Source: Gardnerella swidsinskii
GTDB taxonomy: Bacteria; Actinomycetota; Actinomycetes; Actinomycetales; Bifidobacteriaceae
Assembly (NCBI RefSeq): GCF_003397705.1
Contig: NZ_QJVB01000002.1
Span: 1 to 64,000, forward strand
Length of the DNA stretch: 64,000 bases
Direction of reading: 5' to 3'
The notes under the pieces were generated by a model, which did no database searches, was not told where the DNA came from, and was given only the letters and a program-made list of their open reading frames with translations. This document shows positions 15,061 through 24,245 of the stretch, one piece after another. Positions within the stretch are counted from its first letter, which is position 1; the number at the start of each line of letters is the position of its first letter. Position numbers and translations under genes: made by a program.

Positions 15061-17322
15061 ATGAGCTACGTTGCGGATAAACCTATTGAAAAAGCTGATG
15101 AAGATTTGTTGGGAAGATCTGATTTTGCTAAACAATTTGGAAAATCGATTTGTGAATATGATAGCAAAGATGGTCTTGTAATCGGTTTGTATGGAAAGTG
15201 GGGTAGTGGCAAGACATCTATTATAAATATGGCAATATCTGAGATTCCAGTAGCTAAATCAGAGAAGAAAAAATGGTATTCAAAAGTATACAAAAGAATC
15301 AAAAAAAATTTTACTTCACAAAAATCTGCAGAAGAAGATCAATGTCACTATCCAATAATTATAAGATTTTCGCCATGGAATTATTCAGATAAAAACAATT
15401 TGATTAGTTTATTTTTCTATGAATTGAAGAATAAACTAGGTGTAGCTAAAGGCGAAGAGAATAAAGAAAAAATCGGAAAGGCTATAAGTCAATATTCCTA
15501 TATTATTGACGCTTTGCCATCTATTCCAGTAGCTGGGACTGCAATCGCTCATATACTGAAAACTATATTCAAAGCAGCAGGATCTAAATTAATGAAAACG
15601 CCTAGTTTGGATGAAGCTAAAGAAAAACTGTGTAAAACGCTAGAAGATTTTAACCACAAAATAATTGTTTTTATTGATGATATAGATAGATTGACTACTC
15701 CTCAAATTAAAGATATTTTCCAATTGGTTAAACAAGTAGGCGATTTTCCAAACATAATTTATGTTCTTACAATGGATAGGGAAATTGTTTGCAATGCTTT
15801 GTCTGAATATCACAATATTGATGGAGATGAATATTTAAAGAAAATTGTTCAAGTTTCTTTTGAAGTTCCTGAAATTGATAAATCACTATTGCCTGAAATA
15901 TTAAAAAGTAGACTCAATAAAATTGTATACAAAAATGATTGCGAAGAAGAATTTGAAAACAATGATTATTTTGAAAAAGTGCTTGAAAATTGCGTGAATC
16001 CATATATCAAAAATATAAGAGATACTAATAGGTTGCTAAATTCTTTCCAATTCAAATATACCGCTTTATGGAAAGAAACATCATTTGTTGATTTATTAGC
16101 TATTACTGCAATAGAAATCTTCGAGCCGAAGTTATATGAATGGATTATTAATAATGCAATCTATGTATATGGGCCACAATCATATAACGATTTAAATAAA
16201 TATGAAGAAAGAACTTATGAATACTATAAAAATGAATTTAAACAGCTGGGTTTAAATCCAGAATCATCTATGCAGATTATTATATTAATGTTTCCTACAT
16301 TTGCTAGATTGATTCATTACAATGGTGAATATTCTCATTCAAGCAATCTGCAACTTTTAAGATATAATCGCATCGCGTCTGTTGAAAAATTTAGTTTATA
16401 TTTTATGTTCGATATAGGTAGAATTAAGGTTTCAAGAGAGAAAATTTATGATTGCTTGTATAAATATGACAAAGATCTTTTAATTAGTACTGTTAAAAAT
16501 ATTAATTCACAAGGCAACCTTGACTATTTGTTAAGAAGCATGGAGTCATTGTTTGATAAAGAACATTATGAGCGTTTTAAGTTCGTTGTATTTACGCTTA
16601 TAAATTTGTATGGAGAATTTGTAAATAAAGCAACAGAAATAAATAATATAAATAATATTTCTGATTCAGTATCTGAATTTGTACTCTATTTTATTCAAAC
16701 ATTAGACTCTGAATATGAACGTTATGAAATAATTTATTCTATTCTTAAAAATTCCAATAAATCTAATCTTGGACTTATTGCAGATATTCTTAGTCGAGAA
16801 GAAATGGCATTTGGGAGATTTAATAAAACCGAGCGTAAGGATTTGCATTTAGTTAGCTTAAAGCATTTAGAATCTCTCGAAAAAATTTATATTGATAAAA
16901 TTAAACTCATTGCAAAATCTGAAAATATGATAAATATGCGAGTATTTAACATAGTATTTTATTTGTGGGAAGATCTTGATAAAGAAGGAGCTGAAAATTA
17001 TGTTAAAAAACTATTTAACGATAAAGTGAGTAAACTTAAATTTATATGCACTAAAGCATATTTCTTCAGTGGTTCGAATGGTTATGGATGGGATTTTAAT
17101 TTAAAAAGTTACTCAAATTATATTTCTAGAGAAAATCTTTACAATGGAATTAAAGATTCCGTTAAAAATCATTTAGATGAATTTACTAAAGAAGAGCAAA
17201 TAAAATTAGCGTCGTTTGTACTGAATTATGAAAATAATAATAACGACTTTAACCATGTTTCTGAGGGAGAAGCTCTGCAACTCATAGAAAAGTGGAAATC
17301 TGAAAGTAACTTAACAAAATAA
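15061..17322 (+). CDS. KAP-family P-loop NTPase
   Basis: This 753-residue product starts at the ATG at 15061, supported by AGGGAGAA (15049-15056); an upstream ATG at 15016 has no such site. KAP NTPase features are clear: P-loop GKWGSGKTS with GSGKT at residues 48-52, Walker B IIVFIDDIDRL with D206-D207, and a long insertion between them (about residues 70-190). The usual membrane-spanning pair in that insertion is weak; only PSIPVAGTAIAHILKTIF is hydrophobic. The C-terminal 450 residues are helical and unassigned. KAP NTPases are often found in bacterial anti-phage islands, which fits the setting. A terminator follows at 17329. Confidence 0.88.
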   Translation: MSYVADKPIEKADEDLLGRSDFAKQFGKSICEYDSKDGLVIGLYGKWGSGKTSIINMAISEIPVAKSEKKKWYSKVYKRIKKNFTSQKSAEEDQCHYPIIIRFSPWNYSDKNNLISLFFYELKNKLGVAKGEENKEKIGKAISQYSYIIDALPSIPVAGTAIAHILKTIFKAAGSKLMKTPSLDEAKEKLCKTLEDFNHKIIVFIDDIDRLTTPQIKDIFQLVKQVGDFPNIIYVLTMDREIVCNALSEYHNIDGDEYLKKIVQVSFEVPEIDKSLLPEILKSRLNKIVYKNDCEEEFENNDYFEKVLENCVNPYIKNIRDTNRLLNSFQFKYTALWKETSFVDLLAITAIEIFEPKLYEWIINNAIYVYGPQSYNDLNKYEERTYEYYKNEFKQLGLNPESSMQIIILMFPTFARLIHYNGEYSHSSNLQLLRYNRIASVEKFSLYFMFDIGRIKVSREKIYDCLYKYDKDLLISTVKNINSQGNLDYLLRSMESLFDKEHYERFKFVVFTLINLYGEFVNKATEINNINNISDSVSEFVLYFIQTLDSEYERYEIIYSILKNSNKSNLGLIADILSREEMAFGRFNKTERKDLHLVSLKHLESLEKIYIDKIKLIAKSENMINMRVFNIVFYLWEDLDKEGAENYVKKLFNDKVSKLKFICTKAYFFSGSNGYGWDFNLKSYSNYISRENLYNGIKDSVKNHLDEFTKEEQIKLASFVLNYENNNNDFNHVSEGEALQLIEKWKSESNLTK

Positions 17323-17328
17323 TAAATC

Positions 17329-17373
17329 ATATTGGACGTTAATCGCACTGCAGTTAGTGCCCAATATTTTTTT
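17329..17373 (+). terminator. Terminator of KAP NTPase gene
   Basis: ATATTGG (17329-17335) pairs with CCAATAT (17361-17367) outside an inner GCACT/AGTGC hairpin, followed by seven T residues. Confidence 0.85.
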
Positions 17374-17417
17374 GTCGCTATAATCTAACCGCAAAGTATT
17401 TAAAACCGCTCGCACCC

Positions 17418-17464
17418 GCGTATCAAAACTGTTTCCTTAACGCAACAATTTTGATACACTTGCG
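17418..17464. repeat. Inverted-repeat element, copy 2
   Basis: GTATCAAAA (17420-17428) and TTTTGATAC (17449-17457) flank the loop CTGTTTCCTTAACGCAACAA. It is nearly identical to copy 1 (14651) and copy 3 (30186). This copy lies on the left side of the CRISPR-Cas locus. Confidence 0.8.
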
Positions 17465-17635
17465 TTATATCTATTTTTGTGAATGATACTCTTCTTACGC
17501 ATTAAACATCTACATCTGCTTTACTTTTGTAAGAGTTATACCACTTTGAACAATTTTAAATTTATACTACAAACGGATTAACCGAATGCGTACAAGATCT
17601 AGATTAAAGGAATCACAATAACAATGCCGTTGATG

Positions 17636-17641
17636 TATAAT
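17636..17641 (+). promoter_or_regulatory. -10 box in front of CRISPR-like RNA
   Basis: A consensus TATAAT puts the transcription start near 17648, about five bases before the degenerate repeat at 17653. The -35 region (near 17613) is weak. Confidence 0.55.
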
Positions 17642-17647
17642 CGCTTT

Positions 17648-17770
17648 TGATAGGCTTTCCTGCATGCGCGGGGGTGATCCTTCTGTGTTTCGTGTTCTAT
17701 CGTCTTTCTCGCATTGGCGAGGCAATTATTGGGGCTTCAAATGCATGCAATACGTTTGAAGCCCTAATTA
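17648..17770 (+). ncRNA. Candidate crRNA-like regulatory RNA (CreA/CreR-type) upstream of cas3
   Basis: A degenerate copy of the array repeat spans 17653-17680: GGCTTTCCTGC then ATGCGCGGGGGTGATCC, four differences from the array consensus. A 21-nt pseudo-spacer (17681-17701) follows. A second, more diverged repeat starts at 17702 (GTCTTTCTCGCATTGGCGAG). Both keep the repeat hairpin: the first has a G-U pair, and the second has a C-to-T change with a compensating G-to-A (CTCGC/GCGAG), so pairing is preserved. A TATAAT precedes it and a 10-bp hairpin (17732-17764) ends it. In other type I systems such units make crRNA-like RNAs that use Cascade to repress a toxin or cas genes. That function is inferred here. 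Confidence 0.55.
17732..17764 (+). terminator. Hairpin ending the CRISPR-like RNA
   Basis: GGGCTTCAAA (17732-17741) pairs perfectly with TTTGAAGCCC (17755-17764) around a 13-nt loop. The tail TAATTAGTTTA is only weakly T-rich, so termination may be partial and some transcripts could run on into cas3. Confidence 0.6.
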
Positions 17771-17869
17771 GTTTAGTAACGAATATGCAACACAATCTTT
17801 CTTAAAGCTCTTATTGAGAGTATATTTACCATTATTTAGTAATCATTGTGGATTAAGGGGATAGTAGGT

Positions 17870-20707
17870 ATGAGTTGTAATCATATTGTTAATCCTGCAT
17901 TATGGGGTAAAAAGAGAGAAGCTAATGGAGTAATGCAATGGCTTCCTCTTGCTCAACATCTTGAGGATACTAGAAATGTTATTGGTCAATTATGGAATCA
18001 CTGGCTTAGTGATGGTCAGCGAAGATTGATTGAATCATCATTAAGTAAACGAGTTGATGCGAAAAAATTATCTCAATTTTTAGGGTGTGTTCATGATATT
18101 GGTAAAGCTACTCCCGTTTTTCAGTTTCGAAAGTCGTCTTCAAATTCAGAAGATTTAGATATTGCGTTAAAAAATAAGTTAGCTACTGTTGGTTTTACAA
18201 ATATTGATTATTTTATTGATAAGCCAGAAGGTTGGTATAATAGTCATCACACTATAACTGGTCAATTTATTCTTTCTAATGCTGGAGTTCCTGAAGGAAT
18301 TTGTGCAATTGTTGGAGCTCATCATGGTAAACCTTTAGATAATGATTCTGTTTGTAAAAGTAATAAGTCTAAATATCCTGACAATTACTATCAAAGTGAA
18401 ACTGAGAGTGAAAATAGTAAATTATGGAAAAAGTTGCAGAATGATATTTTGGTTTGGGCTTTAGAAAGAAATGATTTTTCTAATGTAGATGATCTTCCTG
18501 AAATAAGTGAGCCAGCACAAGTTTTGTTGTGTGGATTAGTAATTATGGCTGATTGGATTACTAGTAATGAACACTATTTTCCGCTTATTTCAATAGAAAA
18601 AGATTTGATTGAAAATCAGGAAGAAAGATATAGAAAAGGTTGGGAAAAGTGGTTGCAACATGGTTCTAAAGACGTATGGGAATCATTAAATTGCTATAGT
18701 GATGTTTCACAAACATACAAACATCGTTTTGGTTTCTTGCCAAATAATATTCAGTCAGCGTTGTATGATGCTATTTCTCAGTCTAAAGAGCCTGGAATTT
18801 TTATTCTTGAATCTGCAATGGGATCGGGGAAAACAGAAGCCTCTTTAATTGCTGCTGAGCAATTAGCAAATCTAACCGGAAGAAGCGGAGTATTCTTCGG
18901 TCTTCCTACTCAAGCAACTTCTAATGGAATGTTTAGGCGAGTTGAGGATTGGCTTAAAAGTGTGAATAGTGATTTTCAGGGTGAGATTGGTTTACGTTTA
19001 GTTCATGGTAAAGCTGAACTGAATGCAGATTATGCGCATTTGCCGTATGGAATGCAAAATATGAATGATGGTTGTGAGAGTAGATTTAGTAATAATGATG
19101 TAAATAATAATGGAGTAATACTTAATGATTGGTTTACTGGGCGAAAAACCGCAATGTTGGATGACTTTGTGGTTGGTACAGTAGACCAATTTTTGTTAGC
19201 TTCATTAAAGCAAAAACATCTTATGCTTCGTCATTTGGGTTTAAGTAAAAAAGTTGTAATTATTGACGAAGTGCACGCTTATGACGCTTATATGAATAAG
19301 TATCTTGAAGAATCTCTTATTTGGATGTCAGCATACGGTGTTCCTGTAGTGTTACTTTCTGCTACTTTACCTGCTAAGCGTAGAAAAGAACTTATAAAAG
19401 CTTATATGTGTGGGTTGTTTGGGTTTAATTGGAGAGAATGTGATAAATCTAATGTTGATTTTGAAACAAATAATTATCCTTTAATCACTTACAGTGATAA
19501 AAACTGTGTAAAACAAAAATTTATTGAAAATGATGTTAGTGATAATAAATCTATTTCTGTAAGAAAAATAACAGACGATAACTTACATGAATCACTTGTT
19601 AATGAGCTTAAATCTTTGCTAAACAATGGCGGTATTGCTGGGATTATAGTAAACACCGTTAAAAGAGCTCAGGAAATTTATAATGCCTGCGTTGATGAGT
19701 TTAGTGATTACGAAGTTATAGTTATTCATTCGCAATTTATTGCTACAGATAGAGTTAGAAAAGAACAACAGATTTGCAATATGATTGGCAAGAATGCTCA
19801 TAGACCTGCTCGTGCAATAATTATCGGTACGCAAGTATTAGAGCAGTCGCTTGATATTGATTTTGATGTTTTGTTTACTGATCTTGCTCCTATAGATTTA
19901 TTACTTCAGCGTGCTGGTAGATTACACAGGCATACGATAGAACGCCCAGAAAATTTCACAGAGCCAATTTTATATGTGTTGGGAACCAGTGATCGTTATG
20001 AATTTGATAAAGGTTCAGAGTCTATTTACAGCAAATATTTACTTATGAGAACCCAATACTATTTGCCAGATGTTATAAACATGCCTAAAGATATTTCTCG
20101 ATTAGTGCAAATAGTTTATGGCGATAATCCTTTAGAGTTACAAGAAGATTTGAAAGATGTGTATGCTGTTGCAAAAAGAGAACACGATTCAGTAAGAAAT
20201 AGTAATGAAAGTGCTGCAAAAACATATAGAATTGAAAATCCAGAATCAGAAATTGGTGAAAGATCTATTGTCGGCTTGTTGAAGAATCCAATTACAAATG
20301 AATCTGATGAATTTGCATGTGCTCAAGTTCGCAATAGTGGTGAATCTATAGAAGTTATTGCTGTGAAAAAAGTTGGGTTTGGTTATGGAACTTTCCATGA
20401 TTGTGAAGATATTTCACAAAATATTGATGATGCGGAAGTTGCAATGAAACTTGCTCAAGAAACAGTAGGATTGCCGTGGATGTTTACACTAAACAGCAAT
20501 CGTGTTGATGAAACGATTAACGAACTGGAAAGAATACGCAAACAAAATCAATTCAAAGACTGGGATAATCAGCCTTGGTTGCGAGGTTCTTTGGTGCTTC
20601 TATTCGATGAAAATAATATTTGCGAATTATCGAAATACAGAGTTGCATATTCTGAGAAAAGTGGTATTGTGTGTATTAAGAGTTCAAAAGAAGACAGAAA
20701 GGAATAA
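17870..20707 (+). CDS. cas3: CRISPR-associated nuclease/helicase Cas3 (type I-E)
   Basis: This is the 945-residue nuclease-helicase that Cascade recruits to degrade target DNA. The N-terminal HD nuclease shows H30, H75-D76 (HDIGK) and H151-H152. The superfamily 2 helicase follows, with P-loop GSGKT at 318-322, DEVH at 466-469, SAT at 497-499, and a QRAGRLHRH motif VI in the C-terminal lobe. The ATG at 17870 is preferred over an in-frame TTG at 17846 because AAGGGG lies 9 nt upstream. It heads the cas operon, only 3 bp before cas8e, so this transcript probably drives the whole cassette. The crRNA-like RNA lies directly upstream. Confidence 0.97.
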   Translation: MSCNHIVNPALWGKKREANGVMQWLPLAQHLEDTRNVIGQLWNHWLSDGQRRLIESSLSKRVDAKKLSQFLGCVHDIGKATPVFQFRKSSSNSEDLDIALKNKLATVGFTNIDYFIDKPEGWYNSHHTITGQFILSNAGVPEGICAIVGAHHGKPLDNDSVCKSNKSKYPDNYYQSETESENSKLWKKLQNDILVWALERNDFSNVDDLPEISEPAQVLLCGLVIMADWITSNEHYFPLISIEKDLIENQEERYRKGWEKWLQHGSKDVWESLNCYSDVSQTYKHRFGFLPNNIQSALYDAISQSKEPGIFILESAMGSGKTEASLIAAEQLANLTGRSGVFFGLPTQATSNGMFRRVEDWLKSVNSDFQGEIGLRLVHGKAELNADYAHLPYGMQNMNDGCESRFSNNDVNNNGVILNDWFTGRKTAMLDDFVVGTVDQFLLASLKQKHLMLRHLGLSKKVVIIDEVHAYDAYMNKYLEESLIWMSAYGVPVVLLSATLPAKRRKELIKAYMCGLFGFNWRECDKSNVDFETNNYPLITYSDKNCVKQKFIENDVSDNKSISVRKITDDNLHESLVNELKSLLNNGGIAGIIVNTVKRAQEIYNACVDEFSDYEVIVIHSQFIATDRVRKEQQICNMIGKNAHRPARAIIIGTQVLEQSLDIDFDVLFTDLAPIDLLLQRAGRLHRHTIERPENFTEPILYVLGTSDRYEFDKGSESIYSKYLLMRTQYYLPDVINMPKDISRLVQIVYGDNPLELQEDLKDVYAVAKREHDSVRNSNESAAKTYRIENPESEIGERSIVGLLKNPITNESDEFACAQVRNSGESIEVIAVKKVGFGYGTFHDCEDISQNIDDAEVAMKLAQETVGLPWMFTLNSNRVDETINELERIRKQNQFKDWDNQPWLRGSLVLLFDENNICELSKYRVAYSEKSGIVCIKSSKEDRKE

Positions 20708-20710
20708 AGG

Positions 20711-22381
20711 GTGAGCAGATTTAATTTATTAGATGAGCCTTGGATTTCCGTCATTGTAGACAAAAAAGGCCACAATAAGCTCGTATCAATTACAGATGTG
20801 TTTAATCATGCATCTGAATATAAAGCTCTTGCGGGAGATATGAAAACACAGGACTTTGCATTGCTTCGCGTTTTACTTGCTGTGCTTCATACTGTTTTTT
20901 CTAGGTACGACATTCATGGAAATTCTCGTGAATTTGATTCAGGTGAAGATGATGAATATTATTTCAATAAAGAAACAATGAATATTTGGCGCGAAGTTTG
21001 GAATTCAAAAAAGTTTCCAGACGCAGTTTTCAAATATTTAGAACAATGGCATGATCGTTTCTACCTTTTTGATGACAAGTATCCATTTTTGCAAGTACTT
21101 AAACAAGATATCGATAGTAAAAAGCTTGGTGGCAAATCTCCTAGTGAGATATCTGGTAAAAATATAAATCGATTGATTTCTGAAAGTAACAATAAAATAG
21201 CTGTATTTTCTCCAAAAGATAATGTTGATAACAACAAATCGTCACTTACTGAAGCACAATTAGCAAGATGGATTATTGTGTTACAGTCATACGTTGGATT
21301 GGCAGATAAGACCATTTTTGGTACGGAAAAATATAAAGCTTCTAAAGGATGGCTTTTTGACCTTGGTGGCATTTACATAGAAGGCGAAAACCTATTTGAA
21401 ACTCTTATGCTCAACTGTGTACTTGTTGGCGAAATGCAATCTCCTGAGAAAAAACAAAAGCCATGTTGGGAATATTCAGGAGCGGAAAATATTGAAAATT
21501 CGTTTTATGAAACATTTATTGACAATATTTCTCAACTTTACACTCGCTGGAGTAGAGCAATATATATAAATCCTGATATTAGCATTGATAAGCCAATATC
21601 GGTTTCTATAGTGAAACTTCCTGATATTAATCATCAAAATGCTTTTATTGAGCCGATGACAGTATGGCAGTACAACAAGGAACGTGAAAACAAGGACAAA
21701 TACACTCCAAGGAAGCATAAAGTAGAAGAATCTATGTGGAGATCATTTGGGTTACTTACATTGCAAGAATCAGATGATGGGATCCTAAAAAATCACAAAC
21801 CAGGCATTATGGAATGGTTAAACAAAATTAGTAAAGATATTGAAGGTTCTTCTATTTCATTACAGGCTGCGAGTATGAAAGATGATGGTAATGCTACATC
21901 TTGGGTTCCTACAGATGAAATATGCGATACTCTGCATATTGATGAAGTTGTAGTAACTGATAATTCTGACAACGGATGGGTGGGCAGAATTAACAATGAA
22001 GTCGAGTATACAAGATCTGCCATAGGATTTATTTACAGGCAATTTCTTCTAGACATATGTGAAATACGTAATAGAAATAAAGATGATGCAACTAAATATG
22101 CTGATAAGTGTATTAGTCATATTTATTTCTTAGTCGATAAGCCGTTTAGACAATGGTTAGCAAATATTAAACCAAAAGATTTAATGAACGAACGATGTAC
22201 TCAATGGAGAAATACTTTGCATAGCATACTTATAAATGAAGCAAAAGGCATGTTGGAAAATGCTACATTGCGTGATTTTACAGGTAGGCCTGCTGTGCAA
22301 AGTGAGAAAGAAACTACAAAAAATATAGTTACGGCTTACAGCATTTTTACTAGTCGCTTAAAAAAATTATCAAAAAAATAA
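20711..22381 (+). CDS. casA: Cascade large subunit Cas8e (CasA/Cse1)
   Basis: The product has 556 residues and starts with GTG at 20711, 3 bp after cas3. The N-terminus FNLLDEPWISV is the hallmark of Cse1/CasA, followed by a TDVFNHASEYKALAGD segment. This subunit recognises the PAM, seeds R-loop formation and docks Cas3. Length is normal for the family. It is translationally coupled with its neighbours in the order cas3-casA-casB-casC-casD-casE. Confidence 0.95.
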   Translation: MSRFNLLDEPWISVIVDKKGHNKLVSITDVFNHASEYKALAGDMKTQDFALLRVLLAVLHTVFSRYDIHGNSREFDSGEDDEYYFNKETMNIWREVWNSKKFPDAVFKYLEQWHDRFYLFDDKYPFLQVLKQDIDSKKLGGKSPSEISGKNINRLISESNNKIAVFSPKDNVDNNKSSLTEAQLARWIIVLQSYVGLADKTIFGTEKYKASKGWLFDLGGIYIEGENLFETLMLNCVLVGEMQSPEKKQKPCWEYSGAENIENSFYETFIDNISQLYTRWSRAIYINPDISIDKPISVSIVKLPDINHQNAFIEPMTVWQYNKERENKDKYTPRKHKVEESMWRSFGLLTLQESDDGILKNHKPGIMEWLNKISKDIEGSSISLQAASMKDDGNATSWVPTDEICDTLHIDEVVVTDNSDNGWVGRINNEVEYTRSAIGFIYRQFLLDICEIRNRNKDDATKYADKCISHIYFLVDKPFRQWLANIKPKDLMNERCTQWRNTLHSILINEAKGMLENATLRDFTGRPAVQSEKETTKNIVTAYSIFTSRLKKLSKK

Positions 22382-22402
22382 AGACATAGAAAGGAGGCTA
22401 TT

Positions 22403-23014
22403 ATGGCTGAAAATCAAAGCAAATCTGTTGAAGTATCTAATGCTGTTAGAAAAATTATCAATCAATTTTTGAATGGCTCAGATATTGCATCAAGGCGAGC
22501 TATGCTTGCTCAACTGCGTCACACAATTGGTAAGCCATTAAGTCAGTCTGTAGAAATATGGCCATGGATACTAAGCAATGTTCCAGAAAGCTTTATCAAT
22601 AAATATAGTGAAGTTAGCTATCAAATGCGATCTGTTATAAATACTTTGCAAATATACGCATTGTATGAACAAGGTAGTGTAGAAAAATCAAGTTATAAGG
22701 ATTTGAACAAATCTGAAGATTCAGAAAATGAAAAATCTTATAACAATATGGGAACAGCTTTAAGAGCACTAAGAAGTGACGAAGGTGTGCGTGGAGCGAT
22801 GGATAGACGCTTTAGTGTTATGATTACTGCAAGCGATTACGAAAGTTTTTACTATTACCTTCGTCAACTAGTTCGACTACTAAAAAGCAGAACAAAAGAA
22901 AATCAACAAGCGATTGATTATTCTAAATTAGCACGCGATTTGTATTTGCTTCAGTTTGAAGATTCAGAAAAAATAAGACTTTCCTGGGCACAAGAATACT
23001 ATCGCTTTAGCTAG
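22403..23014 (+). CDS. casB: Cascade small subunit Cse2 (CasB)
   Basis: This 203-residue helical protein has the family features: an early ARRAMLAQLRHTIGKP-like basic segment and a C-terminal YSKLARDLYLLQF region. Two copies of this subunit line the belly of Cascade and stabilise the displaced strand. An AAAGGAGG site (22390-22397) precedes the ATG. Residues 95-120 form an acidic, serine-rich linker (LNKSEDSENEKS) that looks like a local insertion. Confidence 0.93.
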   Translation: MAENQSKSVEVSNAVRKIINQFLNGSDIASRRAMLAQLRHTIGKPLSQSVEIWPWILSNVPESFINKYSEVSYQMRSVINTLQIYALYEQGSVEKSSYKDLNKSEDSENEKSYNNMGTALRALRSDEGVRGAMDRRFSVMITASDYESFYYYLRQLVRLLKSRTKENQQAIDYSKLARDLYLLQFEDSEKIRLSWAQEYYRFS

Positions 23015-23098
23015 TAGCAGTACTTTTTAGCTTTCAAAAATTACATATTTTAAAAACAGCATTATTAAACAATTAACTAAAATTAGAAAGGCAAAATC

Positions 23099-24187
23099 AT
23101 GAACGCTCATTTATTCTTAGATATTCAAGCAATCCAAACTGTTCCACCATGCAATATTAATCGTGATGATGCAGGCAGTCCAAAAACTGCTCAATATGGC
23201 GGTGTAACTAGAAACAGAATAAGTTCTCAATGCTGGAAACACTCAATGCGTGAATACTTCAAAGAGCACGGCGGTAATTCTAATGTTGGAATACGAAGCA
23301 AAAACATTGTTAAATACGTTGCCGATAAAATCATTACGTTAAAACCAGAATTATCTGAACAAGAAGCATTAGATTTAGCAGATAAAACGTTAAATACTGC
23401 TGGAGTTAAAACTAAAACAGATAAGGGTGAAACAGTTCCTACAGCAAAAGCTTTATTCTTCTTAGGAGAGACTCAAGCAAATTCTCTAGCGCAAGCAGCA
23501 ATCAATAAAGTTACTGACAAGAAGCAACTGCAAGAAATCTTGAAAGATAATCCACCTATTGATATTGCTTTATTTGGTCGCATGCTTGCAGACGATCCAT
23601 CGCTTAATGAGGATGCTTCTTCTCAAGTTGCTCACGCAATTTCCACTCACGCTGTTCGTGCTGAATTTGATTACTATACTGCTGTTGATGACTTATCTAC
23701 TGAGGATAATGCTGGAGCTGGAATGCTTGGAACAATAGAATTTAATTCTTCAACGCTTTATCGTTATGCAAATGTGGCAGTACATGAGTTTAGCCATCAG
23801 TTGAGCGATAACAAAGAATCTACAATTAATGCTCTTAGACTTTTTATTGAAGCTTTCGTTAACGCTATGCCTACTGGAAAAGCAAATACTTTTGCGAATC
23901 AAACTTTGCCGCAAATGCTTGTAGTAACTTTAAGAGATGATAGGCCAGTGAACTTAGTTAGTGCATTTGAAGATCCAGTAAAATCTAAGGACGGATATGT
24001 TTCAAAATCTATAGAAAAGCTATCTCAAGAATACGAAAAAGTTCAAAAATTCGTCCATAAACCACTTGCATCATTCTATGTGACAATGGATTCTTCAAGT
24101 GAGGAGATTAAATTAGGAGTGGAAGAGCAAAGTATGCAGCAATTATTGGATGATTTTTCTTCCAAAGTCTCCGAATTGCTTCAGTAA
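23099..24187 (+). CDS. casC: Cascade backbone Cas7e (CasC/Cse4)
   Basis: This 362-residue RAMP protein forms the six-subunit crRNA-binding backbone. The N-terminus LFLDIQAIQTVPPCNINRDD and the RISSQCWKHSMREYF stretch are diagnostic for Cas7e. An AGAAAGGCAAA site precedes the start. The 84-bp gap after casB contains no gene and could hold an internal promoter or boost translation of this high-copy subunit. Confidence 0.95.
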   Translation: MNAHLFLDIQAIQTVPPCNINRDDAGSPKTAQYGGVTRNRISSQCWKHSMREYFKEHGGNSNVGIRSKNIVKYVADKIITLKPELSEQEALDLADKTLNTAGVKTKTDKGETVPTAKALFFLGETQANSLAQAAINKVTDKKQLQEILKDNPPIDIALFGRMLADDPSLNEDASSQVAHAISTHAVRAEFDYYTAVDDLSTEDNAGAGMLGTIEFNSSTLYRYANVAVHEFSHQLSDNKESTINALRLFIEAFVNAMPTGKANTFANQTLPQMLVVTLRDDRPVNLVSAFEDPVKSKDGYVSKSIEKLSQEYEKVQKFVHKPLASFYVTMDSSSEEIKLGVEEQSMQQLLDDFSSKVSELLQ

Positions 24188-24245
24188 ATTTCTTAATAAA
24201 TAACACTTATTGGTTGATGTTTAGTGTTTAACAGTTAGGAAGCTT

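Noticed and set aside
17765..17869. Possible small toxin (CreT-like) gene between the CRISPR-like RNA and cas3
   Set aside because: Only about 100 bp with no convincing short frame plus ribosome-binding site; cas3 itself or a distant gene would be the target if the RNA regulates.
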